DNA from: JBFGCM01 sp041581135
GTDB lineage: Bacteria; Actinomycetota; Acidimicrobiia; Spongiisociales; UBA5794
Length of the DNA stretch: 31,944 bases
NCBI GenBank assembly: GCA_041581135.1
Contig: JBFGCM010000038.1
Location: forward strand, 1 to 31,944
Reading direction: 5' to 3'
Below are positions 1 to 7,357 of this stretch, piece by piece; within the stretch, counting starts at the first letter, position 1; each line of letters opens with the position of its first letter. The notes below the pieces were generated by a model, which saw only the letters and a list, made by a program, of their open reading frames with translations, did not search any database and was not told the origin of the DNA. A program made the translations under genes and the position numbers.

Positions 1-55
1 CCTCGACCGATGCGTAGAACGCATCCAGATCCACGTGCAGGATCGACGCCCTCAT
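1..55 (-). CDS. dinB: DNA polymerase IV (DinB), N-terminal fragment cut by window edge
   Basis: Read on the minus strand from the ATG at 55, the first 18 codons give MRASILHVDLDAFYASVE. This is the classic N-terminus of Y-family translesion polymerases: the HVDLDAFYASVE block contains the first catalytic metal-binding aspartate and the steric-gate region. DinB carries out error-prone bypass of damaged template in the cytoplasm. Only this first block is visible and the rest lies beyond the left edge. The 54 nt between this start and the stop of the upstream LtrA-like gene contain no LexA box that I can see, so SOS control of this gene is not shown here. The identification rests on one short but highly diagnostic motif. 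Confidence 0.85.
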   Translation of the reverse strand, partial: MRASILHVDLDAFYASVE

Positions 56-109
56 TGGTCGAGTATCGCGCTGGGGTGTGACGGTTTTCCGGGAGGATGC
101 CGCTCTGGG

Positions 110-1342
110 CTAGCCGGCGTTCGGGCGAGCGGCGGCCGGGTCGTCGAGCCGCAGCCAGTTGGTCACGGCGACCAGCCACACGGCCGACAGCACCGCGAAC
201 AAGGCGAGCACGAACAGCCACGGCGCGGGGCGCAACCAGCCGACCAGTAGCACCGCGCCGGTGCCGATGACCGTCGATCTCGTCAGCGGCCGATATATGG
301 ACTGCAGCCGCTTCCAATCGGCAAGGGTGGTCATGGTGTACGAGAGGGCCAGCAGGGCCAGGGCCACTGAAGCGGACAGCACCCAGGCGGCCCCGGCAGG
401 CGCGGCCGGGTCCGCGGCGTGCTCCACCAGGCCGACCATGGCTGCGCCGGAAGCCGCGATCGCCATGACCACGGGCAAGTGGCTGATGGTCCAGCGGATG
501 TAGGCCTGGTTTCTGGGCATGCGTTGACCCACGAAGTCGAAGTAGGTCCACCAGATGCCGAAGCCGACCGACAAGCCGATCACGCCGGTGGCGATCGTCC
601 GGACGTCTGGGGTGGCCTCGGACATACCGGTGACCACGCCCACCACGACCTCACCGAGCACGATGATCACGAACAGGCCGAACCGCTCGATCGTGGAGTC
701 GGTGCCGCGCATGGCGCCGTCACCACGCCAGTCTTCCAGGAGCAGCAACATCAGCAGCAGCCAACCGCCCACGACGACCGCCCACACTGCCAGGCGTGGG
801 CCATCCGAGAGGAAGGCGCTACCCAGGATCACGACCAGGGAGACGGCCATGGCGATGATGTACTGCTTGGTGAGTGCCATGAACTCTTCGGAGTCCTGGC
901 GACGCACCGAGTACCACATCCAGGTGAGCAACAACAGCAGGGTCGCATAGGTCACTGCGAATCCCCGGCCCGTCTCGCCGCCGGCACTCGAGGTGTACAC
1001 GGCGAGCACGGCGAGGATTCCCATCTGCAGGAAGATGTACGTTCGGCTGCGCCCGTCCTCACGGCCGTGGAAATCCTGATAGATCGTGCCGTTCAGCCAG
1101 GCCATCCAGATCATTCCGAATATCACGGCGAACTCGAGCACGCCCTGCCAGGTCAGGTGTTCCGACAGATGGTGAGCGGCGCGTGCGATCACCACGACGA
1201 ACACCAAGTCGTAGAACAACTCGATGAATCCGACCGAGCGCTCCTCGTCGATTTCACCGTGAGCCCGCGGCGGTTGCCAGAAGCGGTGACGGAATTGTCT
1301 CAGCACGGTCTCGAGCCCTCTCCGGTCATGGCACAGCACCAT
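110..1342 (-). CDS. Low-temperature-requirement A (LtrA) family membrane protein
   Basis: About 410 residues, strongly hydrophobic, with roughly ten predicted membrane segments. Near the N-terminus is the family signature ERSVGFIELFYDLVFVVV, followed by the short loop with RAAHHL and WMAWLNGTIYQDF typical of LtrA proteins. The family is named after a Listeria gene needed for growth in the cold, but its molecular function is unknown, so no substrate is assigned. I chose the ATG at 1342. A GTG at 1429 in the same frame would overlap the upstream radical SAM gene by 22 nt and add a non-conserved extension. The gene follows the radical SAM gene on the same strand and may be cotranscribed with it. 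Confidence 0.85.
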   Translation of the reverse strand: MVLCHDRRGLETVLRQFRHRFWQPPRAHGEIDEERSVGFIELFYDLVFVVVIARAAHHLSEHLTWQGVLEFAVIFGMIWMAWLNGTIYQDFHGREDGRSRTYIFLQMGILAVLAVYTSSAGGETGRGFAVTYATLLLLLTWMWYSVRRQDSEEFMALTKQYIIAMAVSLVVILGSAFLSDGPRLAVWAVVVGGWLLLMLLLLEDWRGDGAMRGTDSTIERFGLFVIIVLGEVVVGVVTGMSEATPDVRTIATGVIGLSVGFGIWWTYFDFVGQRMPRNQAYIRWTISHLPVVMAIAASGAAMVGLVEHAADPAAPAGAAWVLSASVALALLALSYTMTTLADWKRLQSIYRPLTRSTVIGTGAVLLVGWLRPAPWLFVLALFAVLSAVWLVAVTNWLRLDDPAAARPNAG

Positions 1343-1407
1343 ACCCGTGCGTGGACCCCTCAGCGCTCCGGGTGCGGGCGAGATGGCGGGCCCGACGCAG
1401 TCGTCCG

Positions 1408-2358
1408 TCACCGCGCGTCGAACCGCCACAGGCCGGCGTCTCGGGCGGCGGCGAACGCCTCCGCCATCTCCCCGCCGGCCGGCCTCCGGTTGATGTCCTG
1501 GTAGCGGTCGTTTCCCTGCACGCGGTGTTCCGGCCGGTACTGGCCCATGATGTTGACGTAGGTGTCGGGGGACACGTCATCCGCCAGCCAGCGGAAGATC
1601 GCGGCCGCCTCGTCGGTCTGGCCGGGCATGACGAGATGCCGCACCAGCACTCCGCGTCGCGCCAAGCCGTCGGGCCCCACCCGCAGGACCCCCACCTGGC
1701 GGTGCATCTCGGCGATGGCGGCCCTCGCCACTTCGGGGTAGTCCTTGGCCCGCGCCAGGCGACGGGCCGTCTCCGGATGCCAGAACTTGAAGTCGGGCAT
1801 GTAGATGTCCACCAGACCGTCCATCAGGCGCAGCGACTCCAGCGAGTCGTAGGCGCTGGTGTTGTACACGATGGGCACTCGCAGTCCCCTCGGGACGGCG
1901 GCGGCGATGGCCTCCACCACTTGAGGAGCGACGTGCTCCGGGGTCACGAAGTTGATGTTGTGACAGCCCATCTCCTGCAGACGCAGCATGAGGCCGGCGA
2001 TCTGGTCGGCCGTGCGCTCGTCGCCGGCCGGTGCCTGGGAGATGTCCCAGTTCTGGCAGAACACACACCGCAGGTTGCAGTAGGCGAAGAAGATCGTCCC
2101 CGAGCCGCGGCTCCCCCGTAGGCAGTCTTCTTCCCCGAAGTGGGGGAACGCGCTGGCGACCCTGGCGTGGCGGCCGGTGTGACACAGGGCGGTCTCGTCT
2201 TCCAGCCGGTTGACATCACAGTCGCGCGGGCACACCCGGCATCGTTCGAGCTCGGCGAGTGCCCGCACCACTCGTTCCGCCAGCTCCGATGGAGACAGAG
2301 CCAGATAGGCGGGTTGGTGATCGTCGAGTACGAATCGCGCATCGACCCCGGCTCGCAT
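1408..2358 (-). CDS. Radical SAM protein of the PflX/COG1313 type
   Basis: 316 residues. The radical SAM cluster motif CNLRCVFC has cysteines at about 94, 98 and 101 (C-x3-C-x2-C). Ahead of it, cysteines in CRVCPRDC (about 40, 43, 47) and ALCHTG (59) form the second conserved cysteine group of this family. The family is related to pyruvate formate-lyase activating enzymes, which use a 4Fe-4S cluster and S-adenosylmethionine to make a glycyl radical, but the substrate of PflX-like proteins is not established. No glycyl-radical enzyme is seen nearby. The ATG at 2358 is chosen because it precedes the conserved part and leaves a 65-nt divergent promoter region shared with the Kelch-like gene. The upstream in-frame extension would overlap that gene. 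Confidence 0.85.
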   Translation of the reverse strand: MRAGVDARFVLDDHQPAYLALSPSELAERVVRALAELERCRVCPRDCDVNRLEDETALCHTGRHARVASAFPHFGEEDCLRGSRGSGTIFFAYCNLRCVFCQNWDISQAPAGDERTADQIAGLMLRLQEMGCHNINFVTPEHVAPQVVEAIAAAVPRGLRVPIVYNTSAYDSLESLRLMDGLVDIYMPDFKFWHPETARRLARAKDYPEVARAAIAEMHRQVGVLRVGPDGLARRGVLVRHLVMPGQTDEAAAIFRWLADDVSPDTYVNIMGQYRPEHRVQGNDRYQDINRRPAGGEMAEAFAAARDAGLWRFDAR

Positions 2359-2423
2359 ACTCGGAGCGTACAACACGCCGCAGAAGGGGCCCCATTGCCG
2401 CTGATCGCAGTCAGAATTGGCGA

Positions 2424-4136
2424 ATGAGGAGACGGATCGTGGCGGTGCTGCTGGTGGCGGCCGCCTGCACGCCACAGACCGGCCCGTCGCCCACCATCAC
2501 GCCGCCGGTCACGACCTCCTCCACCATGCCCGGCGAGGAGCCGGCCACGACCACCACGGCTCCGCCCACCACGACGACGGCACCGTCCCGCACGGAGGTC
2601 ACGACCGGCGACGTAGCCAGAGGCACCCTTCCCGATGGAACCCACTACGAGGTCTTGGTCGAGCCGCAGGTCGCCATGCCGGTCGAGGACATCTCGGGGG
2701 CGGTGATGCTCGATCTGGCTGACGGCACATCGCGTGCGGTCGGCATCACGGGCTTCAGCAGTACCACCACCCTCCGGCAGGCTGCGCTTCGAGGCAACCG
2801 TCTCGAGGTCCCGAGCGGTGGCGGTCTGGTGGTGATCGATCTCGATGACGAGGTGCTGGCCATGCTCGGCCCCGGCGCCGAGCAGATGCTCCTACAGCGC
2901 ATCCGACCCGTCGCCGGGGCGCGTCTCCCCGCACTCGAGCTCGATCCACCGTTCCGTTGGGCCGGCGACGACGAGATCCCGCTGCAGATGGGCGTGCTCC
3001 ATGGCCTGTTCGAGGTACGGCGTGGCTGTGACGATGACCTTGCCGTGACCTGCAGCCAGACGCGCGGAGTGCAAGTCATCCCGGCGCATCGGCTCTACGG
3101 CGGCAGCTCGGTCGCAGACTGGCCGGACGACCTCCAGATCTGGGTGGCGGCGACTGCGGCGCGGCCCACAACCGACCCCTTCTATCTCGATCCCGGCCCG
3201 CTCTCTCCACGATTCGGCGCCTCGGTGCTGTGGACGGGCGAGGAGATGATCGTCTGGGGCGGCGGTGGCAACACGCATGGGCGCCCTGAGCTGGTCGACG
3301 GCGCCGCGTTCGATCCGCTGGAGGATCGCTGGCGCATGCTGCCGCCTTCGCCACTGAGCCCGGGACAGCCGACCCGCGCCGTCTGGGTGCGGGATCGCAT
3401 GATCGTGGTCGGGTCGAGGGCGACAGCGGAGTACGTGCCGGCGGTCGATCAGTGGCGGGTGATCGCCGCCGGCATCGAACCGCCGCCTTCGGAACGGCTG
3501 CTGCGGTGGGCGGGCGACAGGCTGGCGCTGTGGAACGACCAGGGGCTGCATCGCCTCGATCGAGCCGCCGGTGCGTGGGTGCCGATGGACGGGCCCGGCT
3601 TCGGCAACGCCGACCCCTGGGCCACGGCGCTGCTGGAGATCGACGACCGGCTAACCGTCGCCGCGCTCCGCAACGGCAATTGCACCGGACGGCAGATCGC
3701 CCTGCAGTCCGACGCCGGCTGGGAGGGACTGCCGCCGGTGTCGCTCGACACGCCCAGCCATGCCGATTGCTCGTATCCGCATCAGATGGCATGGGTGGGG
3801 GAACGTCTCTTGGCCTGGGAGGCACAGGATCACCCCACGATGGCGCTCGACATGGACAGTCGAGAGTGGAGCCAGATCGCGACGATCACGTTGCAGAGCC
3901 ACGAGTCGCCGGACGGCCCCGTGCCGATGGGCGACCGCCTGCTCGTGCCACGGTATGGCGGCGGTGCGGTGTATGACGCGAACACCGGGTTCTGGGAGCC
4001 CGTGGCCCTCCCCGGCGATGGCACGGCCCCGACGATGGTGTGGACCGGGACCGAGCTGCTCATGTGGGGCGCGCCGTGCTGTTCGGGCGCCAGCGAGGAG
4101 TTCACGGTCGACGCCTGGCGCTGGCGTCCGCCGTAG
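2424..4136 (+). CDS. Kelch-like beta-propeller lipoprotein, function unknown
   Basis: 570 residues. The N-terminus MRRRIVAVLLVAAACTPQTG looks like a lipoprotein signal peptide with Cys15 as the lipid-attachment residue. The lipobox is slightly off consensus, with Ala at -3. A Thr/Pro-rich linker follows to about residue 50. The C-terminal two-thirds contains blade-like repeats of the form W-x-G-x-x-(L/M)-(L/I)-x-W-G followed by a D-x-W strand, for example VLWTGEEMIVWGGGG, MAWVGERLLAWE and MVWTGTELLMWG. This fits a Kelch/galactose-oxidase-type propeller facing the outside of the cell, probably binding protein or sugar. An upstream in-frame start at 2259 would run over the divergent radical SAM gene and is rejected. 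No catalytic residue could be identified. Confidence 0.75.
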   Translation: MRRRIVAVLLVAAACTPQTGPSPTITPPVTTSSTMPGEEPATTTTAPPTTTTAPSRTEVTTGDVARGTLPDGTHYEVLVEPQVAMPVEDISGAVMLDLADGTSRAVGITGFSSTTTLRQAALRGNRLEVPSGGGLVVIDLDDEVLAMLGPGAEQMLLQRIRPVAGARLPALELDPPFRWAGDDEIPLQMGVLHGLFEVRRGCDDDLAVTCSQTRGVQVIPAHRLYGGSSVADWPDDLQIWVAATAARPTTDPFYLDPGPLSPRFGASVLWTGEEMIVWGGGGNTHGRPELVDGAAFDPLEDRWRMLPPSPLSPGQPTRAVWVRDRMIVVGSRATAEYVPAVDQWRVIAAGIEPPPSERLLRWAGDRLALWNDQGLHRLDRAAGAWVPMDGPGFGNADPWATALLEIDDRLTVAALRNGNCTGRQIALQSDAGWEGLPPVSLDTPSHADCSYPHQMAWVGERLLAWEAQDHPTMALDMDSREWSQIATITLQSHESPDGPVPMGDRLLVPRYGGGAVYDANTGFWEPVALPGDGTAPTMVWTGTELLMWGAPCCSGASEEFTVDAWRWRPP

Positions 4137-4156
4137 ATCGGCGATACTCCGGACCC

Positions 4157-5059
4157 ATGGAGATCCGCAGGCTCACCGAGGCCGATCGTCTTGCCTTTGC
4201 GGCGATACGGCTCGAGCTCTTTCCTGACGCCGAGCTCGGTGACTGGGCCGTCGAGCATCACTTGTCGCCCGGAGCGGTGGCCTTCGGCGCGTTCGATCCC
4301 GAACTGATCGGCTACGCCGCTGCCGACTTCAGGTCTCACGCCGAGGGGGCGTGGGAGCAGCCTCCCGGTGAACAGCACATCGCCTACCTCGAGGAGTGGT
4401 ACGTGCGCGAGGGTCACCGCAGGCAGGGCGTGGGTCTGGCGTTGCTCGATGCGGTCCGCGACTGGGCCCGGCAGCACCGCGCCACGCACCTGGCATCGGA
4501 CTCCGATCCGGACAACGCCACGGCCATCGCAGCCCATCTCGCCGCCGGCTTCGCCGAGGTGGAGCGCGCCGTCCACTTCGTCGAGCGCCTGGAGCGAGAC
4601 CAAGCGCCACCGGATCTGCCGGATGCCGATGCCATCACGCTTCGCGAGCTCGATCACAAACGGGGGACCGACATGATGCGGCTCAACGTGGGGCCTGCCC
4701 AGCGTCAGTTCGTGGCCACCAATCTCAACTCACTGGCGCGCGCCTACCTCAGCGAGCACGAGGTGTGGGTGCGGGGCATCTACGCCGGAGAGGTCCCGGT
4801 CGGGTTTGCGATGGTGTCCCTTGCCGACGACCGAACGTCGCTGTGGCGGTTCATGATCGATCACCGCTATCAGCGCCACGGCTACGGGAAGCAAGCCATG
4901 GAGCTCATCATCGACCACATCCGGCGGCTCGGCGTCGATCGCTTCTATACCTCCTACGTGCCGACCGCCGGTGGCCCGGCAGCGTTCTACGAGTCCCTCG
5001 GCTTCGTCGAGACCGGGGAAAGGGACGAGTGGGAAGTGGAGGCGGTGCTGGAGCTGTGA
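4157..5059 (+). CDS. Two-domain GNAT acetyltransferase (AAC(6')-like + polyamine acetyltransferase-like)
   Basis: 300 residues with two GNAT folds in tandem. The N-terminal domain (about 1-147) has the acetyl-CoA motif HRRQGVGLA (87-95) in a context, LEEWYVREGHRRQGVG then ASDSDPDNATAIAAH and GFAEVERAVHF, that resembles AAC(6')-type aminoglycoside acetyltransferases. The C-terminal domain (about 160-300) has a second motif, YQRHGYGKQ (238-246), with LWRFMID before it and FYESLGFVETGE after it, resembling spermidine/spermine acetyltransferases of the Blt/SSAT type. Tandem GNATs are known (for example MshD), but this pairing is unusual. The substrate is unknown, and resistance to aminoglycosides is only a family-based possibility. 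The start at 4157 lies 20 nt after the Kelch-like gene on the same strand, so the two are probably cotranscribed. Confidence 0.8.
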   Translation: MEIRRLTEADRLAFAAIRLELFPDAELGDWAVEHHLSPGAVAFGAFDPELIGYAAADFRSHAEGAWEQPPGEQHIAYLEEWYVREGHRRQGVGLALLDAVRDWARQHRATHLASDSDPDNATAIAAHLAAGFAEVERAVHFVERLERDQAPPDLPDADAITLRELDHKRGTDMMRLNVGPAQRQFVATNLNSLARAYLSEHEVWVRGIYAGEVPVGFAMVSLADDRTSLWRFMIDHRYQRHGYGKQAMELIIDHIRRLGVDRFYTSYVPTAGGPAAFYESLGFVETGERDEWEVEAVLEL

Positions 5060-5124
5060 CGAACCGGGGCGATGGTCTGGCGGCGGCCCCCCGCAGGCTC
5101 GGTCCAAGAGGTCGTCCACCGGCG

Positions 5125-5673
5125 TCAGCTCTTACAGGTGCACAGACCCGCGAGTTTGCGCCGGGCCCGATACAGGCGCTGCTTCACGGCCCCGGGGGAG
5201 ATGCCCATGACGTGGGCGACTTCGGCCTGGGAGAGCTCCTCGCACGCGGTCAACAGGAGTATCTCGACCTCCTGCGGACGTAGCCGGGATGCAGCATCCC
5301 GGACCAATCGGTACCGAGCCTGCTCCACCACCTGCAGCTCGGGGCTCAGCGGGCCGGGCGTCGGCGCGGTGCTGCACGCACGGCGCACCAGACGCATGCG
5401 GCGATCGGCAGAACGCCACTCGTGCATCACGACTCGGCGCGCCACGCCGTAGAGCCAAAGCAAGCTGTCCGGCCCCTCGGGAACCGCGTCGATGCGCCGC
5501 CAGGCGACGGTGAACACTTCGGCCACTGCGTCCTCGACCCGATCTCGGGACACTCGCCGCCGGCAATACCGATACACGCTTCGGTAGTGGCGGCGATAGA
5601 GGTCGTCGAACACAGCCTCAGGCGTCCCGACCGGTGCCCGCCCGGTTCCCCATGGTCCGGGTCGGCCGTCCAT
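5125..5673 (-). CDS. ECF-type RNA polymerase sigma factor
   Basis: 182 residues with only sigma-2 and sigma-4 domains, the ECF layout. Sigma-2 is seen as FDDLYRRHYRSVYRYCRRRV with VEDAVAEVFTVAWRR after it. Sigma-4 is seen as LRPQEVEILLLTACEELSQA followed by the helix-turn-helix AEVAHVMGISPGAVKQRLYR. It would direct polymerase to a small regulon. I chose the ATG at 5673 because GGAG sits 5 nt upstream; a GTG two codons earlier is possible. No anti-sigma factor gene lies beside it, so its control is not evident, though the short C-terminal tail ends in CTCKS. It is divergent from a secreted-protein gene across a 167-nt gap and may control that gene. Confidence 0.9.
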   Translation of the reverse strand: MDGRPGPWGTGRAPVGTPEAVFDDLYRRHYRSVYRYCRRRVSRDRVEDAVAEVFTVAWRRIDAVPEGPDSLLWLYGVARRVVMHEWRSADRRMRLVRRACSTAPTPGPLSPELQVVEQARYRLVRDAASRLRPQEVEILLLTACEELSQAEVAHVMGISPGAVKQRLYRARRKLAGLCTCKS

Positions 5674-5840
5674 ATGCACTCCATGCAGGAATCACGTCGA
5701 GGTCACGGGGGCTTCGCGTGACCTTTCACTGGTCCTGGGAATAGATATAGCAACTCGGGAGGAACCCGGGGCGAGCATCTTTCGGGGGTGTTCACGGAAC
5801 CGGTGAGAACCGGAGGTGGGAGAACGAGAGAGGGGACGCC

Positions 5841-6323
5841 ATGCTTAGGCGATACACGATTGGACTGGCGGGAGTGCTGCTGCTGACCGTGCTGCCGATG
5901 ACGACGGCGACGGCAACGCCGCCGGCGGACGTGACGTTCGACTTCGAGTTCTTCTTTGGGGCCGAAGACAACACGTTCGAGGCATGGGGGAGTGCCGTCG
6001 ACGACGGCTTGATGTGCCCGTCCGGAGCGATCCAGGAAGGTCCATTCAGGCAGTCACACTTCGGGAAGAACGTCACACCGTTCGACACGTTCATCTGCGA
6101 TGAGGTCGGGGCCTTCGGACCGGAGGACTCCTTCGACTTCAAGGCGCAGATCCACATCCACGACTTCCCCTACTTCAGCGGTAGTTGGGTCATCTTGGGC
6201 GGAACCGGAGCGTTCGAGGACATCCACGGCACAGGTAGTGCCGACGGGATCTTCCTCTTCGACGACGAAGGGAACATCGTGGCGGTCGACGAAACGCGTT
6301 CTGGAAGCATGCACCTGAACTGA
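5841..6323 (+). CDS. Small secreted protein of unknown function
   Basis: 160 residues. Residues 1-26 form a Sec signal peptide: a basic start MLRRY, a hydrophobic core, and a probable cleavage after ATA before TPPAD. The mature part is acidic and aromatic and predicted to be beta-rich. Two cysteines (in MCPSG and FICDE) could form a disulfide. The segment VILGGTGAFEDIHGTGSADG looks like the GGTGAF turn seen in allene-oxide-cyclase/dirigent-type beta barrels, but this is too weak to assign a fold. A good ribosome site (GAGAGGGG) lies 5-6 nt before the ATG. The upstream region shared with the ECF sigma gene has two GAACCGG repeats ten bases apart (about 5799-5816), possibly regulatory. Confidence 0.7.
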   Translation: MLRRYTIGLAGVLLLTVLPMTTATATPPADVTFDFEFFFGAEDNTFEAWGSAVDDGLMCPSGAIQEGPFRQSHFGKNVTPFDTFICDEVGAFGPEDSFDFKAQIHIHDFPYFSGSWVILGGTGAFEDIHGTGSADGIFLFDDEGNIVAVDETRSGSMHLN

Positions 6324-6396
6324 GCGCAGCTATGCCAGGGCGGTACGGTCCTGGGGTGCTGGTCGGTGGCGTAGGGCCGCGGGGTAACGTCTCGCC

Positions 6397-7287
6397 ATGC
6401 CCACGCTCAGCCAGCGACTCGCCGACGGCGAGGTCATCCTCATCGACGGTGCCACCGGTACTGAAGTAGAGCGCCGCGGCGGTGCCATGGACGCCCAGGT
6501 GTGGTCGGGTGTGGCTGCCCTGTCGCACCCCGAGATCATCCAGGAGGTCCACGAGGACTACATCCGCCGCGGCGCTCAGCTCGTCATCGCCAACACCTAC
6601 TCGTGCTCCCGTCATTTGCTGGAGCGGGCCGGCTATGGCGATCACTTCGAGGAGCTGAACCGGAGGGGAGTGCAGCTGGCCGAGGCCGCTCGGGACGGCA
6701 CCGGCGCCGACCATGTGGTGGTAGCGGGATCGATATCCACCACGGAGATGTTCGGTGTACAGCCCGACATCGAGGTCGCCCGGGTCAACTACCGCGATCA
6801 AGCGCGCCTCCAGGCCGAGGCCGGTGCCGACGTCATCGCCCTCGAGATGTTGCGCGACGTCGAGATGACCCAAGCCGCGCTGAACGCGGTGTACGCCGCC
6901 GGTGTGCCGGTGTGGGCCGGGTACTCCGGGGTCATGGTCGGCGCTGAGCCCTGGCTGTTCGGCGAGGAGGTGCGTCTGGCCGAAGCGCTGGGCGCCGTCG
7001 AGGGCCAGCCGATCGAGGCGGTGACGATCATGCACACCGAGGTAGGCGTCGTCGATGCCTGCCTCGACGTGGTTGCCGACCACTGGGACGGCCCGGTGGG
7101 GGTGTACGCCCATATGGGTCGCTTCGAAATACCGCACTGGATCTACGACGGCGTCATCTCACCAGAGGAGTACACGGAGCACGCGCTTCGCTGGGTGGAC
7201 CGCGGCGTCCAGATCATCGGCGGCTGCTGCGGGGTAGGCCCGGAACACATCAGCCATCTGCGGGAGCATCTACCGGCGAGGGTCTGA
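6397..7287 (+). CDS. Homocysteine S-methyltransferase family protein with altered zinc site
   Basis: 296 residues, the normal length for stand-alone homocysteine methyltransferase (MmuM/BHMT-type) barrels. Conserved parts are DGATGTE (17-23), ANTYSCSRHLLER (about 65-77), GSISTTE, ALEM and the zinc-binding pair GGCCG (275-279, Cys277 and Cys278). Such enzymes methylate homocysteine to methionine using betaine, S-methylmethionine or similar donors. The third zinc cysteine, normally in a VNC motif, is replaced: the matching stretch reads AVTIMHTE, with His213 at the cysteine position. It may therefore use a His-Cys-Cys zinc site or a different thiol substrate. It is convergent with the choline-sulfatase gene, 70 nt away, which suggests but does not prove a link through choline-derived betaine. 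Confidence 0.85.
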   Translation: MPTLSQRLADGEVILIDGATGTEVERRGGAMDAQVWSGVAALSHPEIIQEVHEDYIRRGAQLVIANTYSCSRHLLERAGYGDHFEELNRRGVQLAEAARDGTGADHVVVAGSISTTEMFGVQPDIEVARVNYRDQARLQAEAGADVIALEMLRDVEMTQAALNAVYAAGVPVWAGYSGVMVGAEPWLFGEEVRLAEALGAVEGQPIEAVTIMHTEVGVVDACLDVVADHWDGPVGVYAHMGRFEIPHWIYDGVISPEEYTEHALRWVDRGVQIIGGCCGVGPEHISHLREHLPARV

Positions 7288-7357
7288 GACCATGGACCCC
7301 TCCGATCCTGACCCGATCCGAAGCGATCCCGAGCCTGCCCTCTGAAGCGGTGAACGG

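Noticed and set aside
419..1504. Open frame of 361 codons on the plus strand
   Set aside because: Antisense to the LtrA-like gene; His/Asp-rich low-complexity product.
2759..2800. Thr/Pro-rich and simple repeat-like stretches in the lipoprotein gene region, checked as tandem repeats
   Set aside because: They are coding low-complexity linker and normal codon runs, with no exact repeat unit.
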